Shown here: positions 29,411 to 40,525 of the stretch, in pieces
Layout of the letters: the number at the start of each line of letters is the position of its first letter
Position numbering within the stretch: the first letter of the stretch is position 1
Origin: Tolumonas osonensis
GTDB lineage: Bacteria > Pseudomonadota > Gammaproteobacteria > Enterobacterales > Aeromonadaceae
Reading direction: 5' to 3'
Length of the DNA: 64,000 nucleotides
Assembly (NCBI RefSeq): GCF_014202415.1
Contig: NZ_JACHGR010000009.1
Span: 100,049-164,048 of the forward strand
Notes under the pieces: generated by a model
The model's database searches: none
Told to the model about the DNA's origin: nothing
The model's input: only the letters and a program-made list of their open reading frames with translations
Program-made: the position numbers and the translations under genes

Positions 29411-30199
29411 CTACAGCTCCTGTAATAGTTCAACGGCCGGATAGTGGAACGGCACCGGACCATCCGGCAAGCCCTGAATGAACTGCACAACCTCCGGATT
29501 GCCTTCCCGCCGCAGTTCCTCCGGCGAACCTTGTGCCACGATGGAATGATTCGCCAGCAGATAGACATAGTCCGCAATACTCATCACTTCCGCGACATCA
29601 TGCGAGACGATCACAGATGTAATACCGAGCGACTGATTCAAATCCCGGATCAGTTTCACCAGTACCGCCATCGTGATCGGATCCTGCCCGGCAAAGGGTT
29701 CATCATACATGATCAGTTCCGGATCCAACGCGATCGCTCTTGCCAGTGCCGCGCGACGGGCCATACCACCGGAAAGCTGAGACGGCATCAGACTGGCCGC
29801 GCCGCGCAGCCCGACTGATTCCAGCTTCATCAGCACCAGGATACGGATGATCTCCTCCGGCAGGCGGGTATGCTCACGTAACGGATACGCCACATTATCG
29901 AACACACTGATGCCGCTGAATAAGGCACCACTCTGAAACAGCATGCTCATTCGCTTGCGTTTTTCATACAGATCGCGCCGGTTTAACCGGGGAATATCCG
30001 CACCATCGAACAGGATCTCTCCCTGATCCGGCTTCAGTTGTCCGCCAATCAGACGCAGCAGCGTTGTCTTGCCGATACCACTCGGCCCCATCAGTGCGGT
30101 GATCTTGCCTTTCGGAATATCCAGACTGATATTGTCATAAATCAACCGTTCCCCGTGGCTGAAACTTAAACCCCGGATCTGGATCAATGAATCACTCAC
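29411..30199 (-). CDS. mlaF: MlaF, ATPase of the lipid transporter
   Basis: 262 residues with Walker A GPSGIGKTT, signature LSGGMARRAALARA and Walker B LIMYDEPFAGQDP. It energises MlaE. The start is GTG 30199 (VSDSLIQIRGLSF), four bases after GGAGG; the in-frame ATG at 30259 gives an extension unlike the family. It is the first gene of mlaFEDCB-ibaG-murA, divergent from kdsD as in E. coli. Confidence 0.92.
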   Translation of the reverse strand: MSDSLIQIRGLSFSHGERLIYDNISLDIPKGKITALMGPSGIGKTTLLRLIGGQLKPDQGEILFDGADIPRLNRRDLYEKRKRMSMLFQSGALFSGISVFDNVAYPLREHTRLPEEIIRILVLMKLESVGLRGAASLMPSQLSGGMARRAALARAIALDPELIMYDEPFAGQDPITMAVLVKLIRDLNQSLGITSVIVSHDVAEVMSIADYVYLLANHSIVAQGSPEELRREGNPEVVQFIQGLPDGPVPFHYPAVELLQEL

Positions 30200-30330
30200 G
30201 CAACCTCCGCTGATACCTTTCTGCGGCCCATTGTATATGCTGCAAAATTTCGTCGCCAATTAAACAGACCTTCCTGATACTCTTTTCAGGCAAAAAAGGG
30301 GCCGTTATCGCTTCTGCGCCAAGGTTTTCA

Positions 30331-30336
30331 TATAAT
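30331..30336 (+). promoter_or_regulatory. -10 box upstream of kdsD
   Basis: A perfect TATAAT lies 33 bp before the kdsD start, with TCGCTT at 17 bp as a weak -35. It probably drives the kdsD-to-ptsO cluster or its first part. Confidence 0.5.
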
Positions 30337-30369
30337 GTGATCTTGCGCAACACGCTCAGAGGATCGTAC

Positions 30370-31344
30370 ATGCCAACCAATTTTGATTTCCGCCAGTCTG
30401 CACAACGCGTTTTACGTCAGGAATTACAGGCTATCGAAGGCCTGTTTCAGACGCTCGATGAACAATTCACTCAAGCTTGTCAGATGCTGTTTGACTGTCA
30501 GGGCAAGGTGGTGGTGATGGGTATGGGCAAATCTGGCCATATCGGCTGCAAGATGGCAGCCAGTTTTGCCAGCACCGGAACCCCGGCTTTCTTCGTCCAT
30601 CCGGGTGAAGCCAGCCATGGCGATTTAGGCATGATCAGCAGCAATGATGTGGTGATTGCCATCTCCAACTCCGGGGAAAGCAACGAAATTCTGGCAGTAC
30701 TGCCGGTCCTCAAACGCTGGGGGATCCCGCTTATCTGCATGACCAGCCGCCCGGAATCCACCATGGCCAAAGAGGCCGATATTCACCTCTGTCTGCATGT
30801 GGAACAGGAAGCCTGTCCGCTTGGTCTGGCGCCGACGTCCAGTACCACGGCCACGCTGGTTCTCGGCGATGCGCTGGCCGTCTCCTTGCTGGAAGCCCGT
30901 GGTTTCACCGCAAACGATTTTGCCATGTCTCATCCCGGTGGTGCGCTGGGCCGCAAACTGCTGTTACGTAATGCCGATATCATGCATCAGGGGGAACAGA
31001 TCCCGGCCGTATCCGATCAGGCAACCGTCAGTGACGCCCTGCTGGAGATGAGCCGCAAAGGTCTTGGCATGACCGCTATTCTGGATAATACCGGTACATT
31101 GGCCGGCATTTTCACAGACGGCGATCTGCGCCGGATCCTGGATCAGCAGCTGGATATACATACTACACCAATTACCCGGGTCATGACCGCCAACTGCATT
31201 ACCGTACCGGCAGAAATGCTGGTGGCCCAGTCGGTAAAACTGATGCAGGAAAGAAAAATCAATGCCCTGATTGTACTGGATAAACAACGTCATCCGGTGG
31301 GCGCCTTCAATATGCATGATGTGCTGAAAGCCGGGGTAGTATGA
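30370..31344 (+). CDS. kdsD: Arabinose 5-phosphate isomerase
   Basis: 324 residues. An SIS domain (about 40-170, MGMGKSGHIGCKMAASFAST) precedes two CBS domains (about 200-320). It turns ribulose 5-phosphate into arabinose 5-phosphate, the first step to Kdo for LPS. ATG 30370 has AGAGGA upstream and starts the family sequence; ATG 30337 does not. It overlaps kdsC by ATGA. Confidence 0.96.
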   Translation: MPTNFDFRQSAQRVLRQELQAIEGLFQTLDEQFTQACQMLFDCQGKVVVMGMGKSGHIGCKMAASFASTGTPAFFVHPGEASHGDLGMISSNDVVIAISNSGESNEILAVLPVLKRWGIPLICMTSRPESTMAKEADIHLCLHVEQEACPLGLAPTSSTTATLVLGDALAVSLLEARGFTANDFAMSHPGGALGRKLLLRNADIMHQGEQIPAVSDQATVSDALLEMSRKGLGMTAILDNTGTLAGIFTDGDLRRILDQQLDIHTTPITRVMTANCITVPAEMLVAQSVKLMQERKINALIVLDKQRHPVGAFNMHDVLKAGVV

Positions 31345-31898
31345 GCGACTATGTAGCGACGCCTTATGGCACCGTAGAAAAACGCGTTCTGACTCTGGCA
31401 GCCAATATCCGGCTGCTGGTGTGTGATGTGGACGGCGTATTATCGGATGGTCTTATCTATATGGGTAATGACGGCGAAGAACTGAAAACATTCCATACTC
31501 ATGATGGATTTGGTATCAAAGCGCTGCTGAATGCCGGCATTCAGGTGGCTGTTATTACCGGTCGCAGTTCCGCGATCGTGCAGCGCCGCATGCAGGCCTT
31601 GGGTGTCCAGCATATTTATCAGGGCCAAGGCGATAAAATGCCCGCCTTTGACGACTTATTGCATAAACTGGCACTCACCCCGGCACAAGCCGCCTATATC
31701 GGTGACGATGTCATCGATTTGCCGGTCATGCGCCACGCCGCTCTGGGTATTGCGGTCAGCAATGCTCACCCGCTGGTACAGCAAAAAGCCGACTGGATCA
31801 CCCGTACCCGTGGAGGTTATGGTGCCGTTCGGGAAGCCTGCGATTTGATTCTGCAGGCGCAGGGTCTGCTCGATACAGCGAAAGGGACTTCGGTATGA
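31341..31898 (+). CDS. kdsC: Kdo-8-phosphate phosphatase
   Basis: 185 residues of the HAD superfamily, C0 type, with catalytic D29 and D31 in LLVCDVDGVLSDG and motif IGDDVIDLPVM. It dephosphorylates Kdo-8-phosphate. It is linked to kdsD and lptC by ATGA overlaps on both sides. Confidence 0.96.
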   Translation: MSDYVATPYGTVEKRVLTLAANIRLLVCDVDGVLSDGLIYMGNDGEELKTFHTHDGFGIKALLNAGIQVAVITGRSSAIVQRRMQALGVQHIYQGQGDKMPAFDDLLHKLALTPAQAAYIGDDVIDLPVMRHAALGIAVSNAHPLVQQKADWITRTRGGYGAVREACDLILQAQGLLDTAKGTSV

Positions 31899-32458
31899 TC
31901 AGCCGGCAAACCTTGCTGATATCCCTGTTGCTGGTGGCATCCCTGCTGATATGGCAATGGTCGTCTCAGCACGAGGATCCGGACTTGCTTGCGCAGAAAA
32001 AAGATCTGTCATTGCCGAGTTTTACGGCATCACAACTGCTCAACCGCAGTTATGCAACCGATGGCCGATTAACGGATATTTTTACCGCAGATCAGGTTCT
32101 TTATTATCAGCACAACAAAGTGACCGACGCTCTTCATCCGGTATTGCAGACGTTTGAACAAAACGGTCAGCAAGCATGGAATATTTCAGCGAATACAGGA
32201 CAAATGATCAGTAACGACCGTCTGATTCTGCGTGATAACGTGCTGATCAAAAATCACAATCCATCACTGAATATCGACAGGATGCAGACCAGCTATGTGG
32301 AAATGGATCTGAACAGTCGTCAGATCAGCAGCGATAAACCCGTTACTATTGACAGCCCGGACTATCATGTACAAGGTGTCGGTTTTCACGCCGACTTAAA
32401 TGCCAAACGCTACCAAATTCTGGATAAAGGCCATGCAACTTACTTTAAGCCACGCTAG
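31895..32458 (+). CDS. lptC: LptC, inner-membrane component of LPS transport
   Basis: 187 residues. An N-terminal transmembrane helix (about 6-21) is followed by a beta-jellyroll (SYATDGRLTDIFTADQV, VEMDLNSRQISSDKPV). It passes LPS from LptBFG to LptA. It overlaps kdsC by four bases and lptA by 26. Confidence 0.92.
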   Translation: MISRQTLLISLLLVASLLIWQWSSQHEDPDLLAQKKDLSLPSFTASQLLNRSYATDGRLTDIFTADQVLYYQHNKVTDALHPVLQTFEQNGQQAWNISANTGQMISNDRLILRDNVLIKNHNPSLNIDRMQTSYVEMDLNSRQISSDKPVTIDSPDYHVQGVGFHADLNAKRYQILDKGHATYFKPR

Positions 32459-32951
32459 TTTCGGATTACTCCTGTTACTCTCGGTCAGTGTACAGGCTAA
32501 AGAGTCTGATTATCAGCAACCCGTCGTGGTTGACTCAGTCACACAGCAGGCCGAGCTGAATGAAAACAAGGTCACCTTTCTGCAGGACGTGGTGATCACA
32601 CAGGGCTCCATTATCATTCATGCGGATAAAGTGGTGGTGTTACGCCATGAGAAAGGTAATGACGAGATGATTGCAACCGGTCATCCGGCAACCTTTTTTC
32701 AGATCCTGGACAACGGCAAACCGGTGAATGCCAGTGCCACCGAATTACGCTATCAGCTGAAGGATCGTCTGGTCACACTGACAGGCAAAGCCGAGCTGAA
32801 ACAGGATGATAATCAGGTGAACGGCGATGTGATCCGTTACGATATTCAGAAACAGCAGATGCTCGCACAGAGCAGCGGCAAAGGTTCCCGCGTGAAGACT
32901 ATTTTCCTTCCACAGGAAATCGAAGAATTCAACAAAGCAGGCAAACAGTAA
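32433..32951 (+). CDS. lptA: LptA, periplasmic LPS bridge protein
   Basis: 172 residues with a signal peptide ending SVQA, then the OstA/LptA jellyroll ([36 protein letters not shown]). It forms the periplasmic bridge between LptC and LptD. ATG 32433 gives a proper signal peptide; ATG 32400 lies further inside lptC and breaks it. Confidence 0.94.
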   Translation: MQLTLSHASFGLLLLLSVSVQAKESDYQQPVVVDSVTQQAELNENKVTFLQDVVITQGSIIIHADKVVVLRHEKGNDEMIATGHPATFFQILDNGKPVNASATELRYQLKDRLVTLTGKAELKQDDNQVNGDVIRYDIQKQQMLAQSSGKGSRVKTIFLPQEIEEFNKAGKQ

Positions 32952-32955
32952 ATCT

Positions 32956-33681
32956 ATGGCTCTTTTGCAAGCAAGTGGTCTCAAGAAAAGTTATAAAGGC
33001 AGACAGGTTGTACAAAACGTCAGCCTGCAGGTTACCACGGGTCAGGTTGTGGGTCTGCTGGGTCCTAACGGGGCCGGTAAAACCACCTCTTTTTATATGA
33101 TCGTCGGCCTGGTACCTCAGGATGGCGGTACGGTGATGATTGATCAGCAGGATATTACTGCCATGCCCATGCATCAGCGTGCCCGCCATGGCATTGGTTA
33201 TCTGCCTCAGGAAGCCTCTATTTTTCGTCGTCTGACCGTGGAAGAAAATCTGCTGGGCGTGCTACAGCTCCGCGGCGATCTGAGCCGGGCAGAACAGAAA
33301 GAAAAGATGGAGGCCCTGCTGGAAGAATTCCATATCGGCCATATTCGCAAGAATACGGGGATGAGTCTCTCCGGTGGTGAACGTCGCCGGGTCGAAATTG
33401 CCCGGGCACTGGCGGCCGAACCCCGCTTTATCCTGCTGGATGAGCCATTCGCCGGGGTTGACCCTATCTCGGTAATCGATATCAAACGCATCATTGAGCA
33501 TTTACGCGATCGCGGACTCGGTGTATTAATTACCGATCATAATGTGCGTGAAACGCTGGATGTCTGCGAAAAAGCGTATATCGTCAGCCACGGTAATCTG
33601 ATTGCCGAAGGGACACCTGCAGACATCCTGCAAAATGAGCACGTCAAACAAGTTTATCTGGGTGAAGGATTTACCCTGTAA
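32956..33681 (+). CDS. lptB: LptB, ATPase of the LPS exporter
   Basis: 241 residues. Walker A is GPNGAGKTT at 36-44, the signature is [15 protein letters not shown] and Walker B is [13 protein letters not shown]. It powers LPS extraction by LptFG. It follows lptA by four bases, as in E. coli. Confidence 0.97.
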   Translation: MALLQASGLKKSYKGRQVVQNVSLQVTTGQVVGLLGPNGAGKTTSFYMIVGLVPQDGGTVMIDQQDITAMPMHQRARHGIGYLPQEASIFRRLTVEENLLGVLQLRGDLSRAEQKEKMEALLEEFHIGHIRKNTGMSLSGGERRRVEIARALAAEPRFILLDEPFAGVDPISVIDIKRIIEHLRDRGLGVLITDHNVRETLDVCEKAYIVSHGNLIAEGTPADILQNEHVKQVYLGEGFTL

Positions 33682-33777
33682 ACGGTGTGCCAATGGCCAG
33701 AATCAGCCATAATTAAATTACGGACTGCTTACTGCAAGCACCATACGGAAATCAGGAATTAAGGACATACCCCGTAG

Positions 33778-35229
33778 ATGAAGCCGACCTTACAGTTGCG
33801 TCTTGGCCAACAACTTGCCATGACCCCACAATTGCAACAAGCGATTCGTCTGCTGCAACTGTCTACTTTAGAACTACAGCAGGAAATCCAGCAGGCGATT
33901 GATGCCAATCCGCTGTTAGAGCAAGAAGATGAATCGGATATTGCTACGCCGGAACTACCTGACGATGAAGATTTCACGCCGCCGGATAGTAGCGAAGAGA
34001 TGGCGCAGGCTCAGGAAAACATGCCTGATGAGCTTCCTATGGATACAACCTGGGATGAGGTGTACACTGCGGCCGGCTCAGCCCCGTCCAGTGGCCTGAT
34101 GAACAGTGATGAAGAATCGGTTTATCAGGGGGAAACTTCCGAAACATTGCAGGACTATCTGTTGTGGCAGATGCGTCTGACGCCATTCAGTGAGCAGGAC
34201 ATCGTGATTGCCATGACGATCATCGACAGTATTGATGAGTCCGGCTATCTCAATGCCACCCTGGAAGATATTCAACAGGCGGTCAGCACTGACGATGAAC
34301 TGGTTGAGCTGGATGAAATCGAGACCGTCCTGAAACGTATCCAGCATTTTGATCCTATCGGTGTTGCCGCACGCTCCGTGCAGGAGTGCCTGCTGATTCA
34401 GTTAAACCAGTTCAGTGCAGCGACCCCCTGGCTAAACGAAGCCCGTCTGGCGATCAAAGATCACATGGATCTGCTCGGTGCCCGTGATTACCGTAATCTG
34501 GCCCGGAAACTGCAGTTGAAAGAAAACGATCTGAAAGAAGTTCTGCAACTGATTCAGACTCTGGAGCCGCGGCCAGGCAGCCGTGTCATGCCGAGTGAAT
34601 CATCCTATGTCATCCCGGATGTAGCCGTCCTGAAAAAGAACGGTCGCTGGGTGGTGGAACTGAACCCGGATGCGATGCCAAAAATCCGGATTAATGAAAC
34701 CTATGCGTCGATGGCGCGTCATGCCCGTAACAGTAGTGACAGCCAGTTTATCCGTTCACATCTGCAGGAAGCCAAATGGTTTATCAAGAGCTTAGAAAGC
34801 CGTAATGAAACCCTGCTCAAAGTTGCCAACTGCATTGTGCAGCAACAACAGGACTTTTTTGAGTACGGCGAAGAAGCGATGAAACCGATGGTTTTGAATG
34901 ATGTGGCCGAAGAAGTAGAGATGCACGAGTCGACAATTTCGCGAGTTACTACACAAAAATACATGCATACGCCTCGCGGCATCTTTGAACTGAAGTATTT
35001 TTTCTCAAGTCATGTTAATACTGATAGCGGCGGAGAATGTTCTTCCACTGCAATCAGAGCCTTAATCAAAAAACTGGTCGCGGCGGAAAATCCCGCTAAA
35101 CCGTTAAGCGACAGCAAGATCGCAGACTTGCTGACGGAACAAGGCATAATGGTGGCAAGAAGAACCATCGCAAAATACCGCGAGTCGTTATCTATTCCAC
35201 CGTCAAGCCAACGCAAACGCCTGCTGTAG
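33778..35229 (+). CDS. rpoN: RNA polymerase sigma-54 factor
   Basis: 483 residues. The glutamine-rich activator-interacting region I opens the protein ([20 protein letters not shown]), an acidic region II follows (about 45-115), and the core-binding and DNA-binding domains end in the RpoN box [10 protein letters not shown] at 460-469. It directs transcription from -24/-12 promoters, including nitrogen genes. AAGGA lies 12 bases before the ATG. Its downstream partners hpf, ptsN, rapZ and ptsO are conserved in order. Confidence 0.97.
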   Translation: MKPTLQLRLGQQLAMTPQLQQAIRLLQLSTLELQQEIQQAIDANPLLEQEDESDIATPELPDDEDFTPPDSSEEMAQAQENMPDELPMDTTWDEVYTAAGSAPSSGLMNSDEESVYQGETSETLQDYLLWQMRLTPFSEQDIVIAMTIIDSIDESGYLNATLEDIQQAVSTDDELVELDEIETVLKRIQHFDPIGVAARSVQECLLIQLNQFSAATPWLNEARLAIKDHMDLLGARDYRNLARKLQLKENDLKEVLQLIQTLEPRPGSRVMPSESSYVIPDVAVLKKNGRWVVELNPDAMPKIRINETYASMARHARNSSDSQFIRSHLQEAKWFIKSLESRNETLLKVANCIVQQQQDFFEYGEEAMKPMVLNDVAEEVEMHESTISRVTTQKYMHTPRGIFELKYFFSSHVNTDSGGECSSTAIRALIKKLVAAENPAKPLSDSKIADLLTEQGIMVARRTIAKYRESLSIPPSSQRKRLL

Positions 35230-35250
35230 GCCAACAATAAGGAAGACGTT

Positions 35251-35538
35251 ATGCAAATCAACCTGTCAGGTCACCATATCGAGTTAACTGATGCATTGCG
35301 TGATTATGTCACCAGTAAATTTGCCCGTTTAGAACGTCACTTTGAGCACATCAATAACGTTCAAGTGATTTTAACTGTCGAAAAACTGCAACAAATCGCA
35401 GAAGCCAAACTGAACGTCAACGGCGGCGAGCTTTTTGCTAACGCTGAAGATGAAAGCATGTATGCTGCCATTGATGCCTTAGTCGATAAACTAGATCGTC
35501 AGATCGTCAAACACAAAGAAAAATTAGCCAGCAAGTAA
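35251..35538 (+). CDS. hpf: Ribosome hibernation promoting factor
   Basis: 95 residues, the short HPF/YhbH form without a C-terminal dimerisation domain (MQINLSGHHIELTDALRDYV, VEKLQQIAEAKLNV). It dimerises 70S ribosomes together with RMF in stationary phase. AAGGAAG precedes the ATG. Located directly after rpoN as in other gammaproteobacteria. Confidence 0.94.
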   Translation: MQINLSGHHIELTDALRDYVTSKFARLERHFEHINNVQVILTVEKLQQIAEAKLNVNGGELFANAEDESMYAAIDALVDKLDRQIVKHKEKLASK

Positions 35539-35540
35539 TC

Positions 35541-35987
35541 ATGTTGATTTCTGAAATCTTGTCTGCGGACTGCACCAAAAGTGCAGTCCCTTGCAGCAGT
35601 AAAAAACGCGTGCTGGAAATTATCAGCGAATTAGCGGCCCCGAAACTGGGGCTGGATGAACAACAAATCTTTGACAGCCTGCAGGCCCGGGAAAAAATGG
35701 GCACCACAGGAATCGGCAGTGCCATTGCTATTCCGCATGGCCGGATCCCCGATGGTTATCCGGTGACAGGTGTCCTGTTAACGCTGGAACAGCCTATCCC
35801 GTTTGATGCCATTGATAATCAGCCTGTAGACCTGCTGTTCGCCATGCTGATACCGGAAAGTGAATGTAAAATTCATCTGAAAACGCTGGCACTGGTAGCC
35901 GGAAAGTTTAACGATAAGAACTTCTGTCGTCAGTTGCGTCTTGCTGAAACTGACGAAGCACTGTACCAACAAATGATCAATGGATGA
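35541..35987 (+). CDS. ptsN: Nitrogen-PTS protein EIIA-Ntr
   Basis: 148 residues of the fructose/mannitol EIIA fold. The phosphorylated histidine is H66 in GSAIAIPHGRIP. It receives phosphate from NPr (ptsO) and regulates potassium uptake and envelope functions. It is two bases after hpf and six before rapZ. Confidence 0.95.
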   Translation: MLISEILSADCTKSAVPCSSKKRVLEIISELAAPKLGLDEQQIFDSLQAREKMGTTGIGSAIAIPHGRIPDGYPVTGVLLTLEQPIPFDAIDNQPVDLLFAMLIPESECKIHLKTLALVAGKFNDKNFCRQLRLAETDEALYQQMING

Positions 35988-35993
35988 TTACCG

Positions 35994-36854
35994 ATGAAAC
36001 TCATCGTTGTGAGTGGTCGCTCGGGTTCCGGAAAAACCGTCGCTCTGCGGGTTCTGGAGGATCTGGGATATTACTGTGTGGACAATCTGCCGGTTTCGCT
36101 GTTATTTCAGCTGGTCGCAGAATTGCGCGGTAAATACGATCAAATCGCGGTGAGTATTGATGTCAGAAATCTGCCCGCTACCGCAGATGATCTGGTGTCA
36201 ATTCTGAAGGACATCAGACAACATCAGGATCTGCAATTTTCCAGTTTCTTCTTCGATGCCGATAATGCCACGCTGCTGAAGCGCTACGGAGAAAGCCGTC
36301 GTCTGCATCCTCTATCCCGGCAACAACTCACGCTGGAACAAGCGATCCGCCAGGAAACCAATCTGCTTTCACCGCTGTCCTCCAGTGCTGATTTACGTAT
36401 CGATACCAGTCACCTCAGTATTCATGATCTCAGTGAGCAAATCCGTGAACGGGTGCTGGGCAAAAAAGAGCATGAGCTGGTGATGGTCTTTGAATCCTTC
36501 GGTTTCAAACATGGCATCGCCAAAGACGCTGATTTTGTCTTTGATGCCCGTTTTCTGCCGAATCCGCACTGGATCCCCGAGCTCAAACCCTTCACCGGGC
36601 TGGATGAACCCGTACAGCGTTATCTGCAATCCCAACCGGATGTGGTTACCTACATCAACCAGTTAATCAGTCTGCTGGAAACCTGGTTGCCACAACTGGA
36701 ACGCAATAACCGCAGCTATGTCACGGTAGCCATTGGTTGTACCGGCGGTCAGCACCGTTCTGTCTTTATTGCGGAACAACTGGCAAACCATTTCCTGGCG
36801 CTGGGTAAAAATGTGCAACGCCGTCATCGTACGCTGGAGAAATCGCATGCCTAA
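35994..36854 (+). CDS. rapZ: RNase adapter RapZ
   Basis: 286 residues. The N-terminal P-loop GRSGSGKT is at 8-15, and the C-terminal domain carries [11 protein letters not shown]. In E. coli RapZ binds the small RNA GlmZ and directs RNase E to it, controlling glmS and amino-sugar supply for the envelope. It overlaps ptsO by eight bases. Confidence 0.96.
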   Translation: MKLIVVSGRSGSGKTVALRVLEDLGYYCVDNLPVSLLFQLVAELRGKYDQIAVSIDVRNLPATADDLVSILKDIRQHQDLQFSSFFFDADNATLLKRYGESRRLHPLSRQQLTLEQAIRQETNLLSPLSSSADLRIDTSHLSIHDLSEQIRERVLGKKEHELVMVFESFGFKHGIAKDADFVFDARFLPNPHWIPELKPFTGLDEPVQRYLQSQPDVVTYINQLISLLETWLPQLERNNRSYVTVAIGCTGGQHRSVFIAEQLANHFLALGKNVQRRHRTLEKSHA

Positions 36855-37122
36855 GATTGAGAATCAGGTCGCCGTTATCAACAAGCTGGGGCTACATGCC
36901 CGGGCCGCAATAAAACTGGTACAGCTGGTGGCAAATTTCAAAGCGAAGATCACACTATGCAATGGTGAAAAGCAGGCCAGTGCGGATAGTGTCGTGGGGT
37001 TATTGATGTTGGAAGCTGCACAGGGCGAAACTATCCGGGTGATTTGTGACGGACCGGAAGCGATCGAGGTCATGGAAGCGGTACAGCATCTGTTTGAAAC
37101 CCGTTTTGATGAAAGTGAGTAG
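36847..37122 (+). CDS. ptsO: Nitrogen-PTS phosphocarrier NPr
   Basis: 91 residues, HPr-like, with the phosphorylation histidine H17 in KLGLHARAA and the conserved serine-46-like region [11 protein letters not shown]. It carries phosphate from PtsP (57536, minus strand) to PtsN. ATG 36847 gives the family length. It ends the cluster, eight bp from the convergent metR with no hairpin between. Confidence 0.95.
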   Translation: MPKIENQVAVINKLGLHARAAIKLVQLVANFKAKITLCNGEKQASADSVVGLLMLEAAQGETIRVICDGPEAIEVMEAVQHLFETRFDESE

Positions 37123-37130
37123 CTGTAAAC

Positions 37131-38015
37131 TCAGGCTATCAAGGTACGCCGGCGCAGCGTATTGACCAGAGTTCTGATCGCAGGCTGCTGACGATCCCCA
37201 ATCCGGATAGCGGCATGCAAACGACGCCATAGTCCGTCTCCCAGTGCCTTTGAGGCAATCAGCCCCTGCGGTTCGAACTCCTGACATACCCAATCCGGTA
37301 ATACCGCAATTCCCCATCCTGCGGCCACCATCTGCATTAGCATCAGCGTATTATCAACGTTCTTGATTTGTTTCGGCTTAATCCCGGCGGGTGTCATAAA
37401 ATGACGTAATACATCCAGACGCTGCGGTGCGACCGGATAGCTCAGCAGAACTTCATCGCCCAGTAGATCTGGCGTGATTACATCGGGCCCTGTCAGCCGG
37501 TGCCCTACCGGTACCACCAGACGCATTTCAAAATCAAACAACGGCGCATAGTAGATCCCCTCCTCCGGCAACAGATCTGCCGTCAATACCATATCCAGAT
37601 CGCCCTGCAGCAAGGCTTGCTGGGGCAGAAAATCCGGTTGTGCCGCAAAGCTCAGTTCCAGTTCCGGATGTCGTTGCTGCAGCAGCTGCAACGCCGGCGT
37701 TAACCAGCGGATACAGCTATAACATTCAACATGGAGCCGTAACTGTACCGTCGTTTGTTCCCGCCGCAGATACTGCATGACGCCGTCCACCTGCGGCAAT
37801 ACCGTGTCAGCCAGTGTCACCAGCCTGAGACCATCTGCCGTGAAACGGATGGGTTTACTCTTTCGCAGAAACAGCGGTCCGCCTAACCGTTGCTCCAGCT
37901 CTGAAAGCTGATGTGATAACGCGGACTGGCTCAGATACAAAGAGTCCGCGGCTGCTGCAAGCGAGCCCCGCTCTTTTAATGCCCGTAATGACCGGAGATG
38001 TTTCAGTTCAAACAT
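37131..38015 (-). CDS. metR: LysR-family activator MetR
   Basis: 294 residues. The N-terminal winged HTH ([20 protein letters not shown] then [14 protein letters not shown]) precedes a co-inducer domain. It is divergent from metE, the arrangement of MetR in E. coli, where homocysteine-bound MetR activates metE. ATG 38015 gives the family N-terminus; 26 upstream in-frame codons fall in the metE regulatory region. LuxS (19594) produces its co-inducer homocysteine. Confidence 0.93.
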   Translation of the reverse strand: MFELKHLRSLRALKERGSLAAAADSLYLSQSALSHQLSELEQRLGGPLFLRKSKPIRFTADGLRLVTLADTVLPQVDGVMQYLRREQTTVQLRLHVECYSCIRWLTPALQLLQQRHPELELSFAAQPDFLPQQALLQGDLDMVLTADLLPEEGIYYAPLFDFEMRLVVPVGHRLTGPDVITPDLLGDEVLLSYPVAPQRLDVLRHFMTPAGIKPKQIKNVDNTLMLMQMVAAGWGIAVLPDWVCQEFEPQGLIASKALGDGLWRRLHAAIRIGDRQQPAIRTLVNTLRRRTLIA

Positions 38016-38079
38016 GAAAAACCTGCAAGTGACAGATGAGGAGAATGCACTGGTACTCAGTAAGGTAACGCGCAAATAT

Positions 38080-38111
38080 GGACATGTAAACATCTGGACA
38101 TCTAAACATCC
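38080..38111 (+). promoter_or_regulatory. Four tandem MetJ boxes upstream of metE
   Basis: Four contiguous eight-base units, GGACATGT, AAACATCT, GGACATCT and AAACATCC, sit just before the metE ribosome site. They match the MetJ consensus AGACGTCT at five or six positions each, and repeated adjacent boxes are how MetJ binds. metE should therefore be repressed by MetJ with SAM and activated by MetR. metJ itself is not in the window. Confidence 0.75.
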
Positions 38112-38124
38112 AAAAGGAAGCGCT

Positions 38125-40398
38125 ATGACCTATACCACGCATACCCTTGGCTTTCCACGCGTTGGCTTGCAACGGGAACTGAAAAAAGCACTGGAAGCCT
38201 ACTGGGCAGGCAATATTCCGCAAACCGCCTTACTGGAAACAGGGCGGCAATTACGTCACCGTCACTGGCAATGGCAACAACAAGCGGGGGTGGATCTCCT
38301 ACCCGTCGGCGATTTTGCCTGGTACGACCATGTCCTGACCACCAGCCTGATGGTAGGCAATGTGCCGCCGCGCCACCGGAACAGCGATGGCAGCATCGAT
38401 CTGGACACGCTGTTCCGGACTGCCCGCGGCCGTGCACCAACCGGAAAACCGGCTCCGGCCGCGGAAATGAGTAAATGGTTTAATACCAATTACCATTATC
38501 TGGTTCCGGAATTTCACGCAGAGCAGGCGTTTGCACTTTGCTGGACACAATTATTCGATGAGGTTGAAGAGGCGTTGACCGCCGGCTATCGGGCTAAACC
38601 CGTCCTGCTCGGTCCGCTGAGTTATCTTTGGCTGGGCAAAACCAAAGGTGTCGCATTCGATAAACTATCACTGCTGCCGCAGTTGCTGGCAGTCTATCAG
38701 CAGATCCTGCAGAAACTGGTCGCACAAAAAATCGAATGGGTGCAGATTGATGAACCCGTTCTGACCTTAGATCTTCCGGCTGAATGGCAGCAGGCCTATT
38801 TGTCGGCTTATCAGCAGTTGCAGGGTTCCGGCTGTAAATTGCTGTTAACGACGTATTTAGGCGGTATCGCGCATCAACTCGACTGGTTACCCAAACTGGA
38901 TATCGACGGCCTGCATCTGGATGCCATTGCCGGTAAAAACGAATTAGCACTGACGCTGGCAGCGATTCCAACGCACTGGCAACTGTCACTGGGCATTATT
39001 AACGGGCGCAATATCTGGCGGGCTAACCTGCACGAACTGTATACAGAGCTGGCTGAAATCCGGCAAACGCACCGGAACTTCTGGCTGGGCACATCCTGCT
39101 CGTTATTACATAGTCCGATAGATTTGCAGGCAGAAAACGGACTGGATCCGGAAATCAAAAGCTGGTTTGCCTTCGCCCGCCAGAAGTGTACCGAGCTGCA
39201 TCTGCTGCAACGGACACTGTGCGAACCGGACGACCAGAAGATACTGACCTTGCAGGCCTACAGTGCGCCGCTGCTGCAACGTCAGCAATCCATCCGCGTA
39301 CAGGATGCAACTGTTCAGGCCGCTGTCACCGCGATCCGTCCGGAAGATGCCGAACGTAATGCGGTGTATGCCCAGCGCGCAGCCGCACAACAAATCCGTT
39401 TCCAATTACCGGACTGGCCAACCACGACCATCGGATCCTTCCCGCAAACCAGCGAGATCCGTGCTTTACGCCGCCGTTTTAAACAAGGTGAAATCAGTCT
39501 GCAAACTTATGAACAGGGTCTGCAACAGGAAATCGCTTATGCCATCACAGAGCAGGAGCAGATCGGTCTGGATGTGCTGGTACATGGAGAAGCAGAACGC
39601 AATGACATGGTGGAATATTTCGGTGAACAGCTGACGGGCTATGCGTTCACCCAAAATGGCTGGGTACAGAGTTACGGCTCCCGCTGCGTCAAACCGCCGG
39701 TGATTATCGGAGATATCAGCCGTCCGGCAGCAATGACCGTGCGCTGGAGCCAGTATGCCCAGTCGCTGACCAGCAAACCGGTGAAAGGCATGCTGACCGG
39801 CCCGATCACCATGCTGTGCTGGTCATTCCCGCGCGAAGATATTTCCCGGGAAACCATGGCGTTACAGCTGGCGCTGGCCTTGCGGCATGAGGTCCAGGAT
39901 CTGGAAAAAGCCGGGATCGGGATTATCCAGATTGATGAGCCGGCACTGCGTGAAGGGTTACCACTGCGTCAGCAGGATCAGGCCGCGTATCTCAACTGGG
40001 CTGTGCGAGCCTTTAAACTGACCGCAGCCGGTATCGCGGACGATACGCAGATCCATACCCACATGTGTTACTGCGAGTTCGGCGATGTAATGCCATCCAT
40101 TATCGCGCTGGATGCCGATGTGATCACCCTGGAGACATCGCGCTCCGACATGGAATTACTGGATGTGTTCCATCATCAGGCCTATCCGAACGAGATTGGT
40201 CCGGGGGTTTATGACATTCACTCACCGAATGTGCCGACGGTGGAATGGATCACCCAGTTGCTGCAAAAAGCCCGGCAACATATTCCGGCAGAGCGTCTTT
40301 GGGTCAACCCGGATTGCGGACTGAAAACGCGCGCCTGGCCGGAAACCCGTACGGCGCTCAGCAATATGGTTGAAGCCGCCCGATTATTGCGTCAATAA
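38125..40398 (+). CDS. metE: Cobalamin-independent methionine synthase
   Basis: 757 residues, the usual length. The zinc ligands H646 and C648 lie in [11 protein letters not shown] and C731 in NPDCGLKTR. It methylates homocysteine from 5-methyltetrahydropteroyl-triglutamate to make methionine. ATG 38125 has AAAGGAAG upstream and begins the family sequence [13 protein letters not shown]; the longer frame from 38014 crosses the MetJ boxes. Confidence 0.97.
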   Translation: MTYTTHTLGFPRVGLQRELKKALEAYWAGNIPQTALLETGRQLRHRHWQWQQQAGVDLLPVGDFAWYDHVLTTSLMVGNVPPRHRNSDGSIDLDTLFRTARGRAPTGKPAPAAEMSKWFNTNYHYLVPEFHAEQAFALCWTQLFDEVEEALTAGYRAKPVLLGPLSYLWLGKTKGVAFDKLSLLPQLLAVYQQILQKLVAQKIEWVQIDEPVLTLDLPAEWQQAYLSAYQQLQGSGCKLLLTTYLGGIAHQLDWLPKLDIDGLHLDAIAGKNELALTLAAIPTHWQLSLGIINGRNIWRANLHELYTELAEIRQTHRNFWLGTSCSLLHSPIDLQAENGLDPEIKSWFAFARQKCTELHLLQRTLCEPDDQKILTLQAYSAPLLQRQQSIRVQDATVQAAVTAIRPEDAERNAVYAQRAAAQQIRFQLPDWPTTTIGSFPQTSEIRALRRRFKQGEISLQTYEQGLQQEIAYAITEQEQIGLDVLVHGEAERNDMVEYFGEQLTGYAFTQNGWVQSYGSRCVKPPVIIGDISRPAAMTVRWSQYAQSLTSKPVKGMLTGPITMLCWSFPREDISRETMALQLALALRHEVQDLEKAGIGIIQIDEPALREGLPLRQQDQAAYLNWAVRAFKLTAAGIADDTQIHTHMCYCEFGDVMPSIIALDADVITLETSRSDMELLDVFHHQAYPNEIGPGVYDIHSPNVPTVEWITQLLQKARQHIPAERLWVNPDCGLKTRAWPETRTALSNMVEAARLLRQ

Positions 40399-40410
40399 CC
40401 CGCAAGCCCG

Positions 40411-40442
40411 ACCAGTCAGCAATCACCCACTGGCTGGTTTTC
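40411..40442 (+). terminator. Terminator after metE
   Basis: ACCAGTCAG and CTGGCTGGT form a nine-base stem with one mismatch, a ten-base loop and a TTTTCC tail, 12 bp after the metE stop. Confidence 0.65.
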
Positions 40443-40525
40443 CTCACTTCACCCTTATTCAGAGAACATGCTACTCTGTCGCCCATTCATGATTTATGTG
40501 AACTATTTCACTAACGAGAGAGAAG

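Noticed and set aside
30192..30380. 62-codon minus-strand frame upstream of mlaF
   Set aside because: It overlaps the kdsD promoter and start and the mlaF start, has no conserved sequence, and an intergenic promoter explains the region better.
38080..38111. Tandem eight-base units as a short CRISPR or microsatellite
   Set aside because: The four units match MetJ boxes in sequence, spacing and position before metE.
38014..38124. Longer N-terminus for metE
   Set aside because: It would translate through four MetJ boxes, and the family start is at 38125 behind a strong ribosome site.
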